64,000 nucleotides of DNA from positions 78,287,053 through 78,351,052 of the forward strand of contig CM060732.1 in NCBI GenBank assembly GCA_030704615.1. Direction: 5' to 3'. The notes beneath the pieces are model-generated. The model had not been told where the DNA came from. It saw nothing but the letters and a program-made list of their open reading frames with translations, and ran no database searches. Each line of letters starts with the position of its first letter. The stretch's first letter is position 1. Below are positions 52,839 to 64,000 of this stretch, in pieces. The DNA is from Takakia lepidozioides. Taxonomy: Eukaryota > Streptophyta > Takakiopsida > Takakiales > Takakiaceae. The translations under genes and the position numbers were made by a program.

Positions 52839-53608
52839 CAGTGTTGGGCGGTTCTAAAAAACTTTAATAACCTGCAGTGCAAGGAACCGGCGGGGCCCAC
52901 ATGCCCCCATAACCGCCTGGGTTTGGAACCCGCTAGGCATGAGACATTGTTTTTAATTAACCTAACCTGTGTGAGGTAAGATGAGACCCCCGGTTACAAT
53001 TAATGATACTTGCTGCTAACCAGCGGTTACTTGTTCTAGGTTTAGCCAGCATCTCCTGTTTACTCTCTTATTCTTGGTACAACGATTTTTTTTAAGGAAA
53101 AAAAAAAGGGAAACACCTGGGAGCGACAGCTCACAAATCAGGCCCCTTAATTATAGTGAGAGGAGAAAATAACCTCTTTCATATATGCGCCATGAGGCGC
53201 ACGAATGGGGCACCACCCAGGAAGCATACCACACCCGTCAAGTAGCAGGATTTGACCCCAGAAACGTCTGGGTTGCATTCAGTGCACTTAGCCAACTGAG
53301 CTACTAACTGGTAATGATTTGAGAATTGTATGAACGCATACAAAGTGTGTTGGAATAAATTTAGAAGTGGTATAGTTCACCAAAGTGCCTAAACCGGAAG
53401 GCTCTTCTAACCCTAACCAAATTCTATCCCGGTTATTAGATTTATAATATATCTGAAAGTAGCCAAATAACCGATATGTATCAGAATGGGAAGACATGAA
53501 AAGACACAATAATCTAAATAACCTGAACGGGAGGTTCCTAGAAGACAGTCATAAAGAGAGAACCTGAACAGGAGGTTATCAAAATTTTTACATAACCGCC
53601 CAACACTG
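52839..53608. mobile_element. hAT-type MITE, 770 bp, with 8-bp target duplication
   Basis: The ends are inverted repeats: CAGTGTTGGGCGGTT at 52839 and its reverse complement ending at 53608, with the similarity running about 35 bp. The flanks are an identical 8-bp GTGTTTAC at 52831-52838 and 53609-53616. An 8-bp duplication with CAGTG-type ends is typical of hAT elements. No transposase is encoded, so it depends on a partner element. A tRNA-like SINE lies inside. Confidence 0.9.
53100..53312 (-). repeat. tRNA-derived SINE-like insertion inside the MITE
   Basis: The minus strand from 53311 reads CCAGTTAGTAGCTCAGTTGG, an A-box-like tRNA head. GGTCAAATCC (53257-53248) resembles a B box. The body follows to a run of T near 53110 on that strand. 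Related B-box segments occur near 32390 (AGGATTTAATCCCAGAA on the plus strand), so it is a dispersed family. Confidence 0.6.
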
Positions 53609-53616
53609 GTGTTTAC

Positions 53617-54206
53617 AGTGTTTGCTTCTGCTTCTACTTCTGTTTATTGATGGAATTTACCAAGTGACCACCTCTTTCACCTACCATTGTGCCCAAATAA
53701 AATTAACATTCTGAGTGTTCCAAAAACATAGATGCAGTATGCAACTTTTATCTGTAACAAATGCACATGTTGAGACAGTGTTGGGATGCATCATGTTGTC
53801 CGCACATGCAACTCATGGGCCAATGTCTATCTTAAATCTTCATTCTGTAAGAACCTACAACGTTCTAGAGGGCTGAGTGTTCACATCTATCCCCTACTTG
53901 GTGTTCCAATCACACCACCTTGACTGTTGGAAGGGTTCCAGTCTCTTAACTTTTAGATCAAGAAGAATAATAGGAGGCCAACTTTATTCTCGGGAACTGA
54001 AATGAAACACCTCTGATGTCTCAGGTTCTTCAAGAATGAATAACAGCTATTGGGCATACATCGGTAATTAAGTTAAGCTTGGAGGTGAATTCATTGATTC
54101 ATCCTGCCTGCAAGCATTGCATTAACCATAGCATGTGGGTGCTTGCATGAACAAGAGGGGGAAGCTGATTAATCTTCATGACCAATTGATGTCTCCAGAC
54201 TGAAGA
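53617..54206. other. Spacer, no feature seen
   Basis: This stretch lies between the hAT MITE and the 3' end of the strictosidine synthase-like gene. I see no gene or repeat. Confidence 0.5.
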
Positions 54207-56520
54207 CTACTCTCTTTGCACACTAGGGCTGGTTTCATTCAGTCTTAAGGTCCAGATTTGGGGCACATAAACTGAGCTAAGCCAAAGCACACCATCCCTT
54301 TCCTCGACAGAGCTCAAGAATCTTGTGTTGTTTCCAGACCTATCCTCAAGAGCATCAATGGCCTCACCTTCAGGGTTGTACTTAACAACCATGGCATTAG
54401 GAGGCCCACCCATAATAGACATGAGATAGCTTAACTTCATGGGGAGGCTGAACATAATCCTAAGAAGCATCCGGTGGTGAATCATGAAATACTGTAGGTG
54501 AGTGTGCCGGCTGTGAAGTGCTACCCAAAAATCCCCTTTGGCTGTTGTACGGATGTTATCGGGGTATCCAGGGACATCCGCAAATTTTTCCACTGTGCCT
54601 GACTTTGGCCCCTTCAGCCAGTACCTTTTTATCCTGAGGCACCCATGCCATCCACCCATGCCATCCAACGTGTAAGGCCCATTGCTACAGCTCTCTACAG
54701 TTTGGATCTTGTTGTCAGTGGGCAGAGCCAATTAGCTTGTGGAGAAGGGAACTATCCTGCCTTCCAAGCAAGAAATGGGTCATTCTTCTTCCAAACCACA
54801 TGATAATGCCCTTCAAGCATTGTCTGTAGGCTACGCTACTCACATCCATATCCAGCAGCCATAATTGCATGACCTCTCTACAAATGGCATTGACGTTGAC
54901 GTGAACTTTGCAATTTTTTATTAGCTTATTCAGCCCATTCAGACCAGTGTGAACATTGAAAGGAGTGTCATTGTGCTAGCCAGAGTAATAGGTTTTACCT
55001 TGACTCAGATGTGAGAGAAACAAGAAAGAAAGAGTTGTCCTTGGCAAGCGTGATGCCATTGGGGTAATGCACTTCTTGTTCAACAACAGTGGTCTGTTGT
55101 GTGGAAGGATCGTATTTCAGTATCCTCCCTGTCTTTTCATGCTCAAATGTAACCAGGTTGCATTGCCTGCATTCAAAGCCACCTACTTTTGAGCTACATC
55201 AACTGCAATGGGTCTAGTGCATCTCCTGCACTCAGAAAACAATGAGCATTGCAATTATTGACATGAATTGAAAACTACAGGATTTCTAGGAATCTCAGTT
55301 CCAATCTTTGACGAAACTTTCTGTCCTTGAGAAGTTAGTAGCACTGGGAAAAAAGAAAAAAGAAATCACTGAAGAGACCTTTCTCTTTCTGCTGTGTAAA
55401 GGCATTTCCAGTCTTCTTCCATTGCTAGAAACTGTACACAATCCTTGTACAGCTGAAATGTCTGTTTTTAATTGAGGTAAAGCACCTTACCTTCTTGGAC
55501 GACGGGCACTACTGTCAGTGAAATACACAGTGCCATTCTCATCGATGTCGAGGTCATTGGTGAACTTAAATGGCACGCCTCCTGCTTGCGTGCTCACAGG
55601 TTGGGCAACCCCTCCCTCGGGTCCCAAAACCACCAGCCCGAAGTAGGCGTCAGCAATGTACAGATTCCCCTTCTTGTCAAACTTGAGACCCAGTGGCCGC
55701 CCGCATATGTGCTCATTGGCAACAGAGGGGGGTTGGATGCTACAGGCATTTGTCCTGCAAGTCATTTCCAAAATAGAATTTGCTGCAATGTTTCAATCAG
55801 GACTCTCTATTCATGCTACAAGTTGAAAGCCTTTCTTTTCAGGTCCCATTATAAGCTGATTTCCACCAGGAATCCAACAACACAGTGGAGCTCTTCCGCC
55901 ACAGTTCAAATACTTGAGTGCGACAAGGAGAGTCCACATCCCATTTCAAGCTACAAACTATATCACAAAGGAAGGTGCATGAGAAACAAATGAAGATTAT
56001 CTCACCTACTGTAATTTGATCATGAATCTGTCTGTGTATTTACTACTCTTTCAAAAATATCTCAGGTGTTCTTTGGAGAGCGCTGAGTAGGAAGAGTGGT
56101 GGGTCAAGAAGCTTGCCTGGCAGTGGAACTGAACCCAAAGGTTTCCCAGCCTGCTTCAGGCCCTCTCCATCGCAGAATGCGACCATCTGCCACACCCGTG
56201 TAAGGCCCAGAGCCATTGTTGTCCCATGCAAGACTCTCCGGTCCTGGTACAACAGTGAGTGAGTGCACCGTCGCCTGCAGTAATTTGTCGTCTGGGTCCG
56301 TTGGCCATGCATTCAAGTCGGTCTCCGGACGATCCTCTGGTACTTCTTCTGTCCAGTGAAAATCCAAACCTGCGAGAGGACCTATCAACGGTGGTTCCCA
56401 CGCTAACATGAACACGAGAATGCTACCAGTGATGGTTACATAAAACTTCCAGCTGCGAGGCACGATGAACGAGGCCTGTAACCGCCTTTTTTCTCTACGG
56501 TTCTTCGGGTCTGTGCTCAT
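54207..56520 (-). CDS. SSL: Strictosidine synthase-like / APMAP-type beta-propeller protein
   Basis: Four exons: 56520-56117, 55754-55491, 55166-54999 and 54633-54207 give 420 residues. ATG 56520 starts a basic tail (MSTDPKNRREKRR), then a membrane anchor (YVTITGSILVFMLAW), making a type II membrane protein. The six-bladed propeller follows: GPESLAWD, GVADGRILRW, ICGRPLGLKFD, LYIADAYFGLVVLGPEGG, FTNDLDIDENGTVYFTDSS, TGRILKYDP, PNGITLAKDNSFFLV, YWLKGPKSG, DNIRTTAKGDFWVAL. These motifs match plant SSL and animal APMAP proteins, most of which are not true strictosidine synthases and probably act as esterase- or lactonase-like enzymes. The first intron appears to use a GC donor (CCAG|gcaagc); phases match only with it. 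It ends in TAG at 54207-54209. Confidence 0.92.
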
Positions 56521-57930
56521 TGTGCAAAGGAAAAATCGAGCAGGTGGACCGCGAGGAAGAAGATCTCCACCTGGCACGTTGTGTCGAGGGAGGGTGTTGA
56601 ATCTATCACCAGCTGGTGTAATTCATGTCATCGCCACCATAATGCCGTCGGAGTCTAGGTGCTGAAGTGATTAGTGTGCTCGAGTGATGCTGTGTGAGAG
56701 TCTCATTTCATACTTCTGAACGCCAGGCAACTGTATATCTTGCCAGGGTGAGATGTCAGACCTGTCTGATGCATGACTGCACCTGACACACTAATACTCT
56801 CTCAGCTACCGTCTTCCGAACTAAGAGATTGCGAAGAAGCTGTTGGAAGCATTCAGCAGGATCGCTGGGATTCGCTGGGATTCTCTCTCAGTGCAAGAAG
56901 TCAAAGCAGCGGTACTGCAAATTGCTGACCCACTCCAGTATCGAGATTCCAATTCTTGAGTAAACAGGGAGTATGAGAAATAAAAGGCAAGGTAGAGCAA
57001 GCTCACCGGACTTTTGGCACTCATGTTGGGGTAGGTTACAAGTTCGATAAGAATCAGTTTGATCTTCAAAAGCTTTCAATCACGAGAATTTTTGAGACAA
57101 AGTCCTGAAAGGGCGAGACAGAGAGTTTGATGAGATTGCTGTTTCGGATTGTTGAGCTTGCCTCTTTAAGCACAATCCGAATCAGCCATCTCGTCAAGCT
57201 CTCTGTCCAGCTCTTTCAAGATCTTCCCTCAGTAAGATCCTGCTGGATCAAATAAATCCTCAGAATAACAAAACTAGTCCGACGTTGATATTCTTTTTCA
57301 AGAACCAACGCAAGCAGATTACGCTTCGTGCAGCATGGAAAAGTTCACGCTAGCAGCAAGGACTAAAGCCAGTCAACACTTTCAGGAACAATCCCATGGT
57401 AGGTTGTAAGCTTGCACACGGGTAGGTAGAGATGGTATTGCAAGATGGTCAAACAAGAGTGCCCTGAAGCATGAGTGGGCAAAGGGGCAGCAGGTGACCG
57501 TCTTTTTGTCCCCATGTGTCCTGCATGACCCACTCCAAACAAATGAGTGCAGCTGTACCACTCCCACCTCCTCACTCCCCACATGTCAAGCAATGGCCGT
57601 TAAGAGATTGGTGATGAGGTACTCTCCGGGATGCGTAATAAGCCTGCAATTAAGATCTACAGTGTGTCTCATTCTTTCTTTCTCTTTTTTCGCATACTGC
57701 ACTCTGTACTGTCCTCACAGCACTCGCTGATTGATGGCAAGCTAGAATCTGTACAAAACCTCTACAATGAACCTCCAGCGATGATTCATTCTGACCTCCA
57801 GGCAGCTCCAGAGATGTTCGATGTGACCTCGCAGCTCCATAGATGTTGGATGAGGGCCCCAACAGAGACCCCACCAACAACATTCGCCCGTTGTAGAGAC
57901 GGACGACGGAGGTATTCGTCAATGTAAGGC
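56521..57930. other. Intergenic, no supported gene
   Basis: This stretch lies between the divergent starts of the SSL gene and RPS7 copy 2. It should hold both promoters. Short open frames have no recognisable similarity. Confidence 0.5.
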
Positions 57931-58278
57931 CCACACACGTTAGGTTTTAGTTAGGGTTTCGTTCATCCCTCCTTGACATGCAGCCGTTGATGGCAGAGGG
58001 AGCGGACGGTCCTGAGGCGTCGGCATCATCGTCTTGGCAAGGGCTGTCTCCTTCTTCTTTCTTTTCTCTGCGCGTGGGCCTGCCTCCTCGAGCTTTCAGG
58101 TACTAGCTACGTGCTTGGAGATGTCCTTGACGTCTGTTGAATCAACGTAAGTGGGTATTTTAGCGTGTGGGTGTTGACCTGGGGTCAGGAAGATGTTGCA
58201 CAATGTGCGGATTGTGAAGGGGTGATGGAGCTGATGGAGGGATGCATGAGGTGTTTGTAGGACGGCAAGGCAGCAGCC

Positions 58279-59924
58279 ATGTTTACGGCACGTAGGAAGA
58301 TTCAGAAGGAGAAGGGGCTCGAGCCTGATGAGTTCGAAGAGGCTGTAGCCCAGGTGGGTTTTCTCTTGTTTTTTTTTTTTTTTTTTTTTTTTTTCCCAAC
58401 GATGGGCCTGTCGTATGCTCTTTCTTTGCCGGGCGTATTGGTATTTGGCGTACTATAGAAGCAGTGCGGTATTCACTGGCGTGTCGGCAGGTTCGCAAGT
58501 TGCCTTCGGAAACCTATGTCCTGTAGATGGAGGCTCTATACTCGTCTTGAATCGACGTATGCCGGTGAATTCGCAGATGTTCTTACCTTGGGGGCTTGGA
58601 CGCAGGCCTTATTCGACCTGGAGACTACAAACCAGGAATTGAAGAGTGACTTGCGAGACTTGTTCATCAATTCTGCGAAGTACAGTGCCTCTCCTCTATC
58701 AACTGGGAAAGAGACCTCCTTGTGCTGCTATTGTTGTAGACTTTCGTATTTTCGATATCATGGGTTGCTCAAGTGAGCGACTTGACAGTGGATGGGGTTG
58801 CTGCTCCGCTTATTTAAATCACAGGCATGGAAGTAGACTGTTTACACTTGATCGAATGGAGAATCAAGTAAGCTTTGTTGTATGCAGGGAGGTGGACGTG
58901 TCGAGCAATCGCAAGGCCATCATTATCCATGTCCCGTATCGCTTGAGGAAGGCCTTCCAAAAAATTCATGCCCGACTTGTCCGGGAGCTCGAGAAAAAGT
59001 TCAGTGGCAAGGTTAGTTCTGTAGGTCCTCAGATTTATCTGAAGGATTACTTCCTGCCTTTAGCATAGGAGCTGCTCCAATGCCATTGAGATGGTTGTGG
59101 TGGTCTTAGCTTGTCAGAACAATACAGCATTTTGTAGCTGCCTTGGATTTGTCAGATCTTGCAAGGTTACTCATTTGGATGAACCTGCTGCTGGATGTCA
59201 AACGATGGCAATCACAGCACTAAATTATTGCTTCCTGCTAGTTCCTGAGTGTTTTCCACAACTCATGTTGGGGAAGTGTAGTAACTGCAAAGGTCGTTTG
59301 TAAATGCATGATGTAGATTACTTGCGAGGTAGGTCTGTGTGAAGACTGGTTCTACCTTTTGTCTGTGTTGGTATACCTACCAGTGTTATTTTGTGACCAT
59401 TGGGTTTTACTTCCCTGTTCAGGATGTGGTCTTCATTGCAACCAGGCGTATTTTGAGGCCTCCTAAGAAGGGCACTGCTGCTAACCGCCCACGCAGCCGC
59501 ACATTGACATCAGTGCACGAGGCCATTTTGGAGGACTTGGTCTATCCCACTGAAATTGTTGGCAAGCGCATCCGGTATCGCCTGGATGGCTCCCGTATCA
59601 TGCGAGTGAGTATCTATGCTCAATCTTACCATCATTATACTGTAGAATTCCATCATGTGGTTTTACTCTGAGGGATGTGGATGTGTGTGGTCTGAATGGT
59701 CTCTTCAAAAAAATTGCTCAATTATGGCTGTGAATGACAAATTGTGATACATACTTCCAAAGATGGATCTCAAAATATGTGGACTGAATGGAATACAGGT
59801 GTACCTTGACCCTAAGGAGCGCAACAGCACTGAGTATAAGCTGGAGACCTTTGGAGGGGTGTACAAACGTTTGACCGGGAAGGAGGTCACCTTTGAGTAC
59901 CCCATTCAGGAGGCAACGGCGTAA
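58279..59924 (+). CDS. RPS7: 40S ribosomal protein eS7 (RPS7), copy 2
   Basis: Same structure as copy 1, with coding exons 58279-58353, 58606-58679, 58888-59011, 59423-59605 and 59799-59924 of identical lengths (75, 74, 124, 183, 126) and 193 residues. It differs from copy 1 at a few residues: IATRR is preceded by VVF rather than [17 protein letters not shown] replaces [14 protein letters not shown], and TFEYP replaces TFDYP. Intron positions and parts of the introns, 5' leader and 3' flank are shared. It is therefore a DNA-level duplication, not a retrocopy. A leader exon ends near 58099 and the ATG exon starts at 58261. Confidence 0.97.
58369..58394 (+). repeat. Poly-T tract of 26 bases
   Basis: It lies in the first coding-region intron of RPS7 copy 2. 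The corresponding intron of copy 1 lacks it. Confidence 0.95.
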
Positions 59925-60987
59925 GAGGTTAACGGACATCCATGTCCTTTTTGACAAAGGGAGGGGGATTTGAGCTTAGATCGTGGGGTGGGTTGTTCCT
60001 TCAATCCGTCTTAGAATGCTAGTACCAATTTGTTACGAGCTGGGTGGAAACATGGCACCTTATTAGTGAAAATGCCATGGGTACTCATGTTTTGTATTGA
60101 ATGGACACTGCATAGCAGCTTGTCATGTTTAAGTAAGTGTTAAGGGTACCTACACAGTAGGTGCATGCCAATGTGAAGTTATTTCCCACCTCCTGACATG
60201 CCAGTTAAGAAGTGCTTTTCCTTTCAACAAAAGTTGGCCCGTGAGTTTGGTATCTTCACCAAATGATTTCTTGAAAACCTCTGCTGGGGTTGTATCAAAA
60301 TGTGACATTGCAGTACCTCCTTTTTAGAACTGCTTTGTATTCCTCAGAATGATTATAGTTTTCACTCGTTGCCACTATTGACCTTTTGGGAGGCCTACTT
60401 GCAGTGTAGTGATGTCTCCGTGAACCACAAGTGTTGAACTTTGGTTGAGAATTTGTTTATTACATCCCTAGTAAGCTTATGGAAGAACAATATTGAACTT
60501 TAAGCTGCATTCATGCTTGCAGATGTTTATTTCCTCAGGGTACATGAGTAGGTAGCCTGAAGGGCAACCTGAGTGGACAGCACAGGATAGAAAGTAGCAT
60601 GGGGCGTTGAGAACAATACTCATGATAGAGGCTGCATGGTAAAAATAGTTGCTATGGTGTAACTGGAATATCTGTGTGATGGCACTGGAACATCTGCCCA
60701 CACAGAAAACTGAGTTTCTGTGACAAACAGCACAACTGTAAATTGAACTTTCAAATACAAGCAGTACTTGTCATGGCCAGAGCAGGTAATGTCACAGTAA
60801 ACATTGTCAATGAGCACCTAAGTTGAAGCTTAAGTTATCTTGCATCTGAGATACACAGAATCTGATGAATAAGAGCAAGTAGAAACTTCACATTATACTA
60901 GCAAGAGATCAGAGTTATCAACCTGTAACTATTTCCCCCTGGCAGGTGTTGAACATGATAACAGCTTTCTCCGATGTGTGGACCAAG
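59925..60987. other. Convergent 3' flanks of RPS7 copy 2 and the aldehyde oxidase gene
   Basis: The first part matches the 3' flank of RPS7 copy 1. The rest holds no gene I can support; it should contain both polyadenylation regions. Confidence 0.5.
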
Positions 60988-63900
60988 TTAATGGGTGATT
61001 GTAGGTTTTTGGAACTTAAAAGCAGACATGGGTAATGCAGCAGCAAGGGCTACTTTTTCCACGGTAGCGGGTGCACTCAGAGTCAACCAGCCATTATCTC
61101 CCATCTCTTCTTTAGCTGCTGCTATTGCCTGTCGGACAGCAAGCAGGGCACTGCACTCTCCAGAACATTCCAGTCAGGACTTACCATCCAAAACAAGTCA
61201 AGGAGGCAGCACATTAGAGGAAGGAAAGAAGGAAATTACTAAAGCCGAGAGTGACACAAAAAAGTATTGTCTGGGAAAGAAGGAAAGAGAGAACAGAAAG
61301 GGGGGGATATGTATGACGCTATATTAGTACTGGAGAACCATAGAGTATGCTGGTGGAAATTGTGGATAGAGCACACACCTGCAAGCAACACCATAGGGTG
61401 GCTCCCCAGAAAACTGCAAGAGGAAAAAAAAAAACCATTCATCACAGTTGAATTACTAAATCTGACTGTCTTCATCAATAATTAACTTCACGAGGCAAAG
61501 ACAATGAACCTTGCCTCCCACAAATGTGAATTACTTCTGAGCTTCTCAACACGAGAAAACTCTATTTAGCTATGGTCTTGTGGTCGTTATACTGCTAGGT
61601 CAGTTGGTTTGCCTGCTGGTGCATCCAAGAAGATGCTTTTTTAGTAGTGGACAATCTCAGGCATGGGGTTGATAAAGAGCTCCACAAACTGCAGGCTGCA
61701 GTTTTTGCATATGGAACTCATGGAAGGCCCTGAGAGTGGTGGACCAGATATGTTCAAGCCAACCAATTTGGTCCACATGAACTCGTTGCTGGCTTCCCAA
61801 ATCCCACCAATAATGGGCATTGAAGAGGGGCAATCAACATTCCACCATGGCTGTAGTGACCTGTTGATTGCAATTTGTCAACAAACAATCACACATTTAA
61901 GTAGAATTTGTACCTTGGAGCGCAGAAATCCAGAGGGATTAGTACTGTTGGACAAAAGGGAAGTTCGGAAGTCATGGGGTATATCCTTGGAAGAAGGAGG
62001 TTTGTATTGCCATGTGCCATTTGTAAGGAGCTGCATCCCAGAAGGGCACAGAAGATGTGATGTTAGATATTGAGACAAACACCTCTCTCAGTGATCATCA
62101 GACCATACTCTTGAGAACAAGTTGTACAGCTTTACAGAGTGAGAACAAGGCAATTGTTCTCATGCCTAGGAAAGGGGTTTTTCCTCAAACCTAACTCGAA
62201 TGGAATGCTCAAATCTTCACTAGGACTGCCCCTCACAACTGGAATCATTCTACAGGATACTAAGGAACGGTAAGTGCAGAACCTGTCCAGAAGCAGGGTC
62301 GTACTGGTACTCTTCAGACAGAAAATAGCCCAGACCTTGCACATAAGCTCCTTGCACCTGCCATGCCCTCCAATATAAGCCTTTCTTTGCTGCTATAATT
62401 CTGTGGTGCTCTTGGTAAGACAGTATGGTTTGCACTAATTGGACCAGTGGAAGACGAAGAAGCATGATTGGAGCTGAGAAATTCTGTATGTATGCTACCT
62501 CCAAAAAGGCAAACAGAGAGAGAGCCGGGAGGGTCAGATACTAGGAGCTTAATCAAGCCACACCTGACCAATATCAATAGCCGGATTCAAGCTCTTGCCG
62601 CAGTCCAGAATAATATCACATCTCAAAAGCCGCGTGTCCCCTGCCAGGGGTATTGAGTGTCCACCCATCAAGCACTTAATCACAGATCCCAAGCAGGGGT
62701 GAAAATATGGTCAATATCACAAATAGACTTGGAAAATGAAAATGCCCTTGCCATGATGAATGCAGGCTGTTGGCAGGTGAACAACAAGGTCTGACTGTTT
62801 CACTCAACACTGCCCAAGCCCTGGTTCCTCAAGTGGCATAAAACCTTTGAATATTTTCTGAGTCTGCAATTCTAGCATTGAGTAACAACCGTAGATGGAA
62901 ATGGTCAAACCTGTGAGGATGTCCACTTCTGCCTCTGTTACACCGGCTCCAAAGGACATATACCTGAAATAATATGTAAATCACAAAGGAAAATTTTCAA
63001 TACTCTTCTGTACCTCCTTAAAGGCACAAAGGACATACAATCATGCAAGAGGAGTGAGGAGAAAAAAGTTCAAGTAAATTGACGTAAAAATGGAGGGTCA
63101 GATCCACATGTTTGAGACTACACCCAGAGCAGCAATGTTCAAACATTGGCTGCACACTCAAACCTCACTCACTGCCTCAAGAATCACCCAACAACTGGAT
63201 TTTGCAACTTTCAGCGTAGAACTTGATATCAGTCCTATGTGATGAGGAACTGGTGGAACGACCAAACACCGGGATTAGGCCTTCAGATATTTTCTACTCT
63301 GCCCTGGGAAAGATGACGTCCCCAACTTGAACACAAACACATCCTTTTGCTGCAATTAATCAAAATGCATTACAGTGGCACAAGTCTGACCGCAGAAATC
63401 CAGTCATGTGGACTCAGGTGCTTACTGAAACGGTCCATTTTTCGATGGCTCTGGATAAATACGCCCACGAGCCTGAAGGTCGACACCATTTGCCAAAGCT
63501 GCTTGGATCAAACCTTGCCAGCCAGGCTTTCCATCAGCTGACTTAAGCATCTTGCTGATGACACGCAGCCGATCGACAATTTCCTCACATGCTGCCTGTA
63601 GTAGCTCATGTCAGACAGTCAAATGGGACAGTAAACAACTAAGAGGGGTGACCTGCCTGTGTTCAAGATATTACGTCATCAGGCACTCTTTCTGTGGTGC
63701 AAAGCTTTGTGTGGAGGCTACCTCACTATATGAACAACTCTAGCCTTTAAGACAAAAACCCAAATCCAAACTTCTCAGGTCCAGCTCCTTGGAATTCAAC
63801 AGCAACAGGTACGAACCAGGACTGCCTTTGCACAAAGCTCTGATGTGACTGAACCCCCAGATTCTGCAGCGTTGTTTGCGACAATAGTTGTAGTTGTGTG

Positions 63901-64000
63901 TACTCGAATGTTGGCCACTTGCACTCCACCTTTCACAAGAGCGCCCAGACTCATGGCTGCCACCTACAGAGGGACAAGGTATCTGTCACCCTCTCGACCG
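60988..64000 (-). CDS. Aldehyde oxidase / xanthine dehydrogenase family, C-terminal part (5' end outside window)
   Basis: A molybdenum-cofactor hydroxylase that oxidises aldehydes or purines. Exons found: about 63929-63800, 63595-63426, 62963-62911, 62640-62564, 62357-62283, 62030-61914, 61413-61379 and 61150-60988 (TAA). The last six join in perfect phase. One exon between 63426 and 62963 is missing from my model. Motifs: [77 protein letters not shown], and [11 protein letters not shown] with the catalytic Glu of the conserved GEPP motif. Then [15 protein letters not shown] follows and the end is KFQKPTITH. The SGEPP context and short tail look more like plant aldehyde oxidase than xanthine dehydrogenase, but the FeS and FAD domains are off the edge. 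Confidence 0.9.

Noticed and set aside
58595-58620. Damaged splice acceptor in RPS7 copy 2 exon 2 (GAG changed to GAT)
   Set aside because: Comparison with plant eS7 shows the exon starts at 58606 (35817 in copy 1), after ACGCAG. The changed bases are intronic in both copies.

Overview
The window is nuclear DNA from a streptophyte (green plant lineage). I infer a charophyte alga such as Chara, with a bryophyte or fern as alternatives. The genes are intron-rich. There is a glycolytic-type GAPDH with a probable plastid leader, two eS7 ribosomal protein genes, a strictosidine synthase-like gene and an aldehyde oxidase-like gene. There is also a complete IFT122 gene, which in this lineage points to flagellated sperm. 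A retrotransposon has a plant-type initiator-Met primer site. No species can be proven from the sequence alone. All exon joins below were read by eye from splice sites, reading phase and family similarity.

Bases 1-9650 look like one large DNA-transposon-like unit, and I consider this the most interesting part. A decayed Mutator-like (MULE) transposase with a SWIM zinc finger (5395-8661, +) is divergent from a multi-exon gene of unknown function (4432 to beyond base 1, -). About 20 copies of a 28-bp palindrome lie on both sides of the transposase. They are spaced about 113-138 bp apart, and their asymmetric centre points in opposite directions on the two sides. Most left-hand copies sit in an inferred intron of the unknown gene, whose product has a possible ParB/sulfiredoxin-like DGNHH motif.

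Bases 9650-20600 are nested transposons. A pogo/Tigger-like DDE transposase gene (minus strand) is split at its second catalytic Asp region by a 6972-bp Ty3/gypsy chromovirus. The chromovirus has two 724-bp LTRs, a 5-bp target duplication (ATGAC) and broken gag and pol frames.

Bases 20600-26600 hold the GAPDH gene (+). Bases 26600-35100 are repeat territory: minisatellites, a CACTA-like end, a tRNA-like inverted repeat, a 110-bp tandem array and a second gypsy fragment whose integrase is followed by a PHD finger. A tRNA-Lys(CUU) gene follows at 35118-35190.

Bases 35300-60000 are the gene-rich block: RPS7 copy 1 (+), IFT122 (-, 22 exons, 1281 codons inferred), a small membrane-protein gene (+, unknown), a hAT-type MITE with an 8-bp target duplication, a strictosidine synthase-like gene (-) and RPS7 copy 2 (+). 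Bases 60988-64000 carry the 3' part of an aldehyde oxidase/xanthine dehydrogenase gene (-), which continues off the right edge. The host genes are unrelated housekeeping or ciliary genes and form no operon-like pathway. The only functional coupling I propose is between the two divergent genes and the palindromes at the left end.
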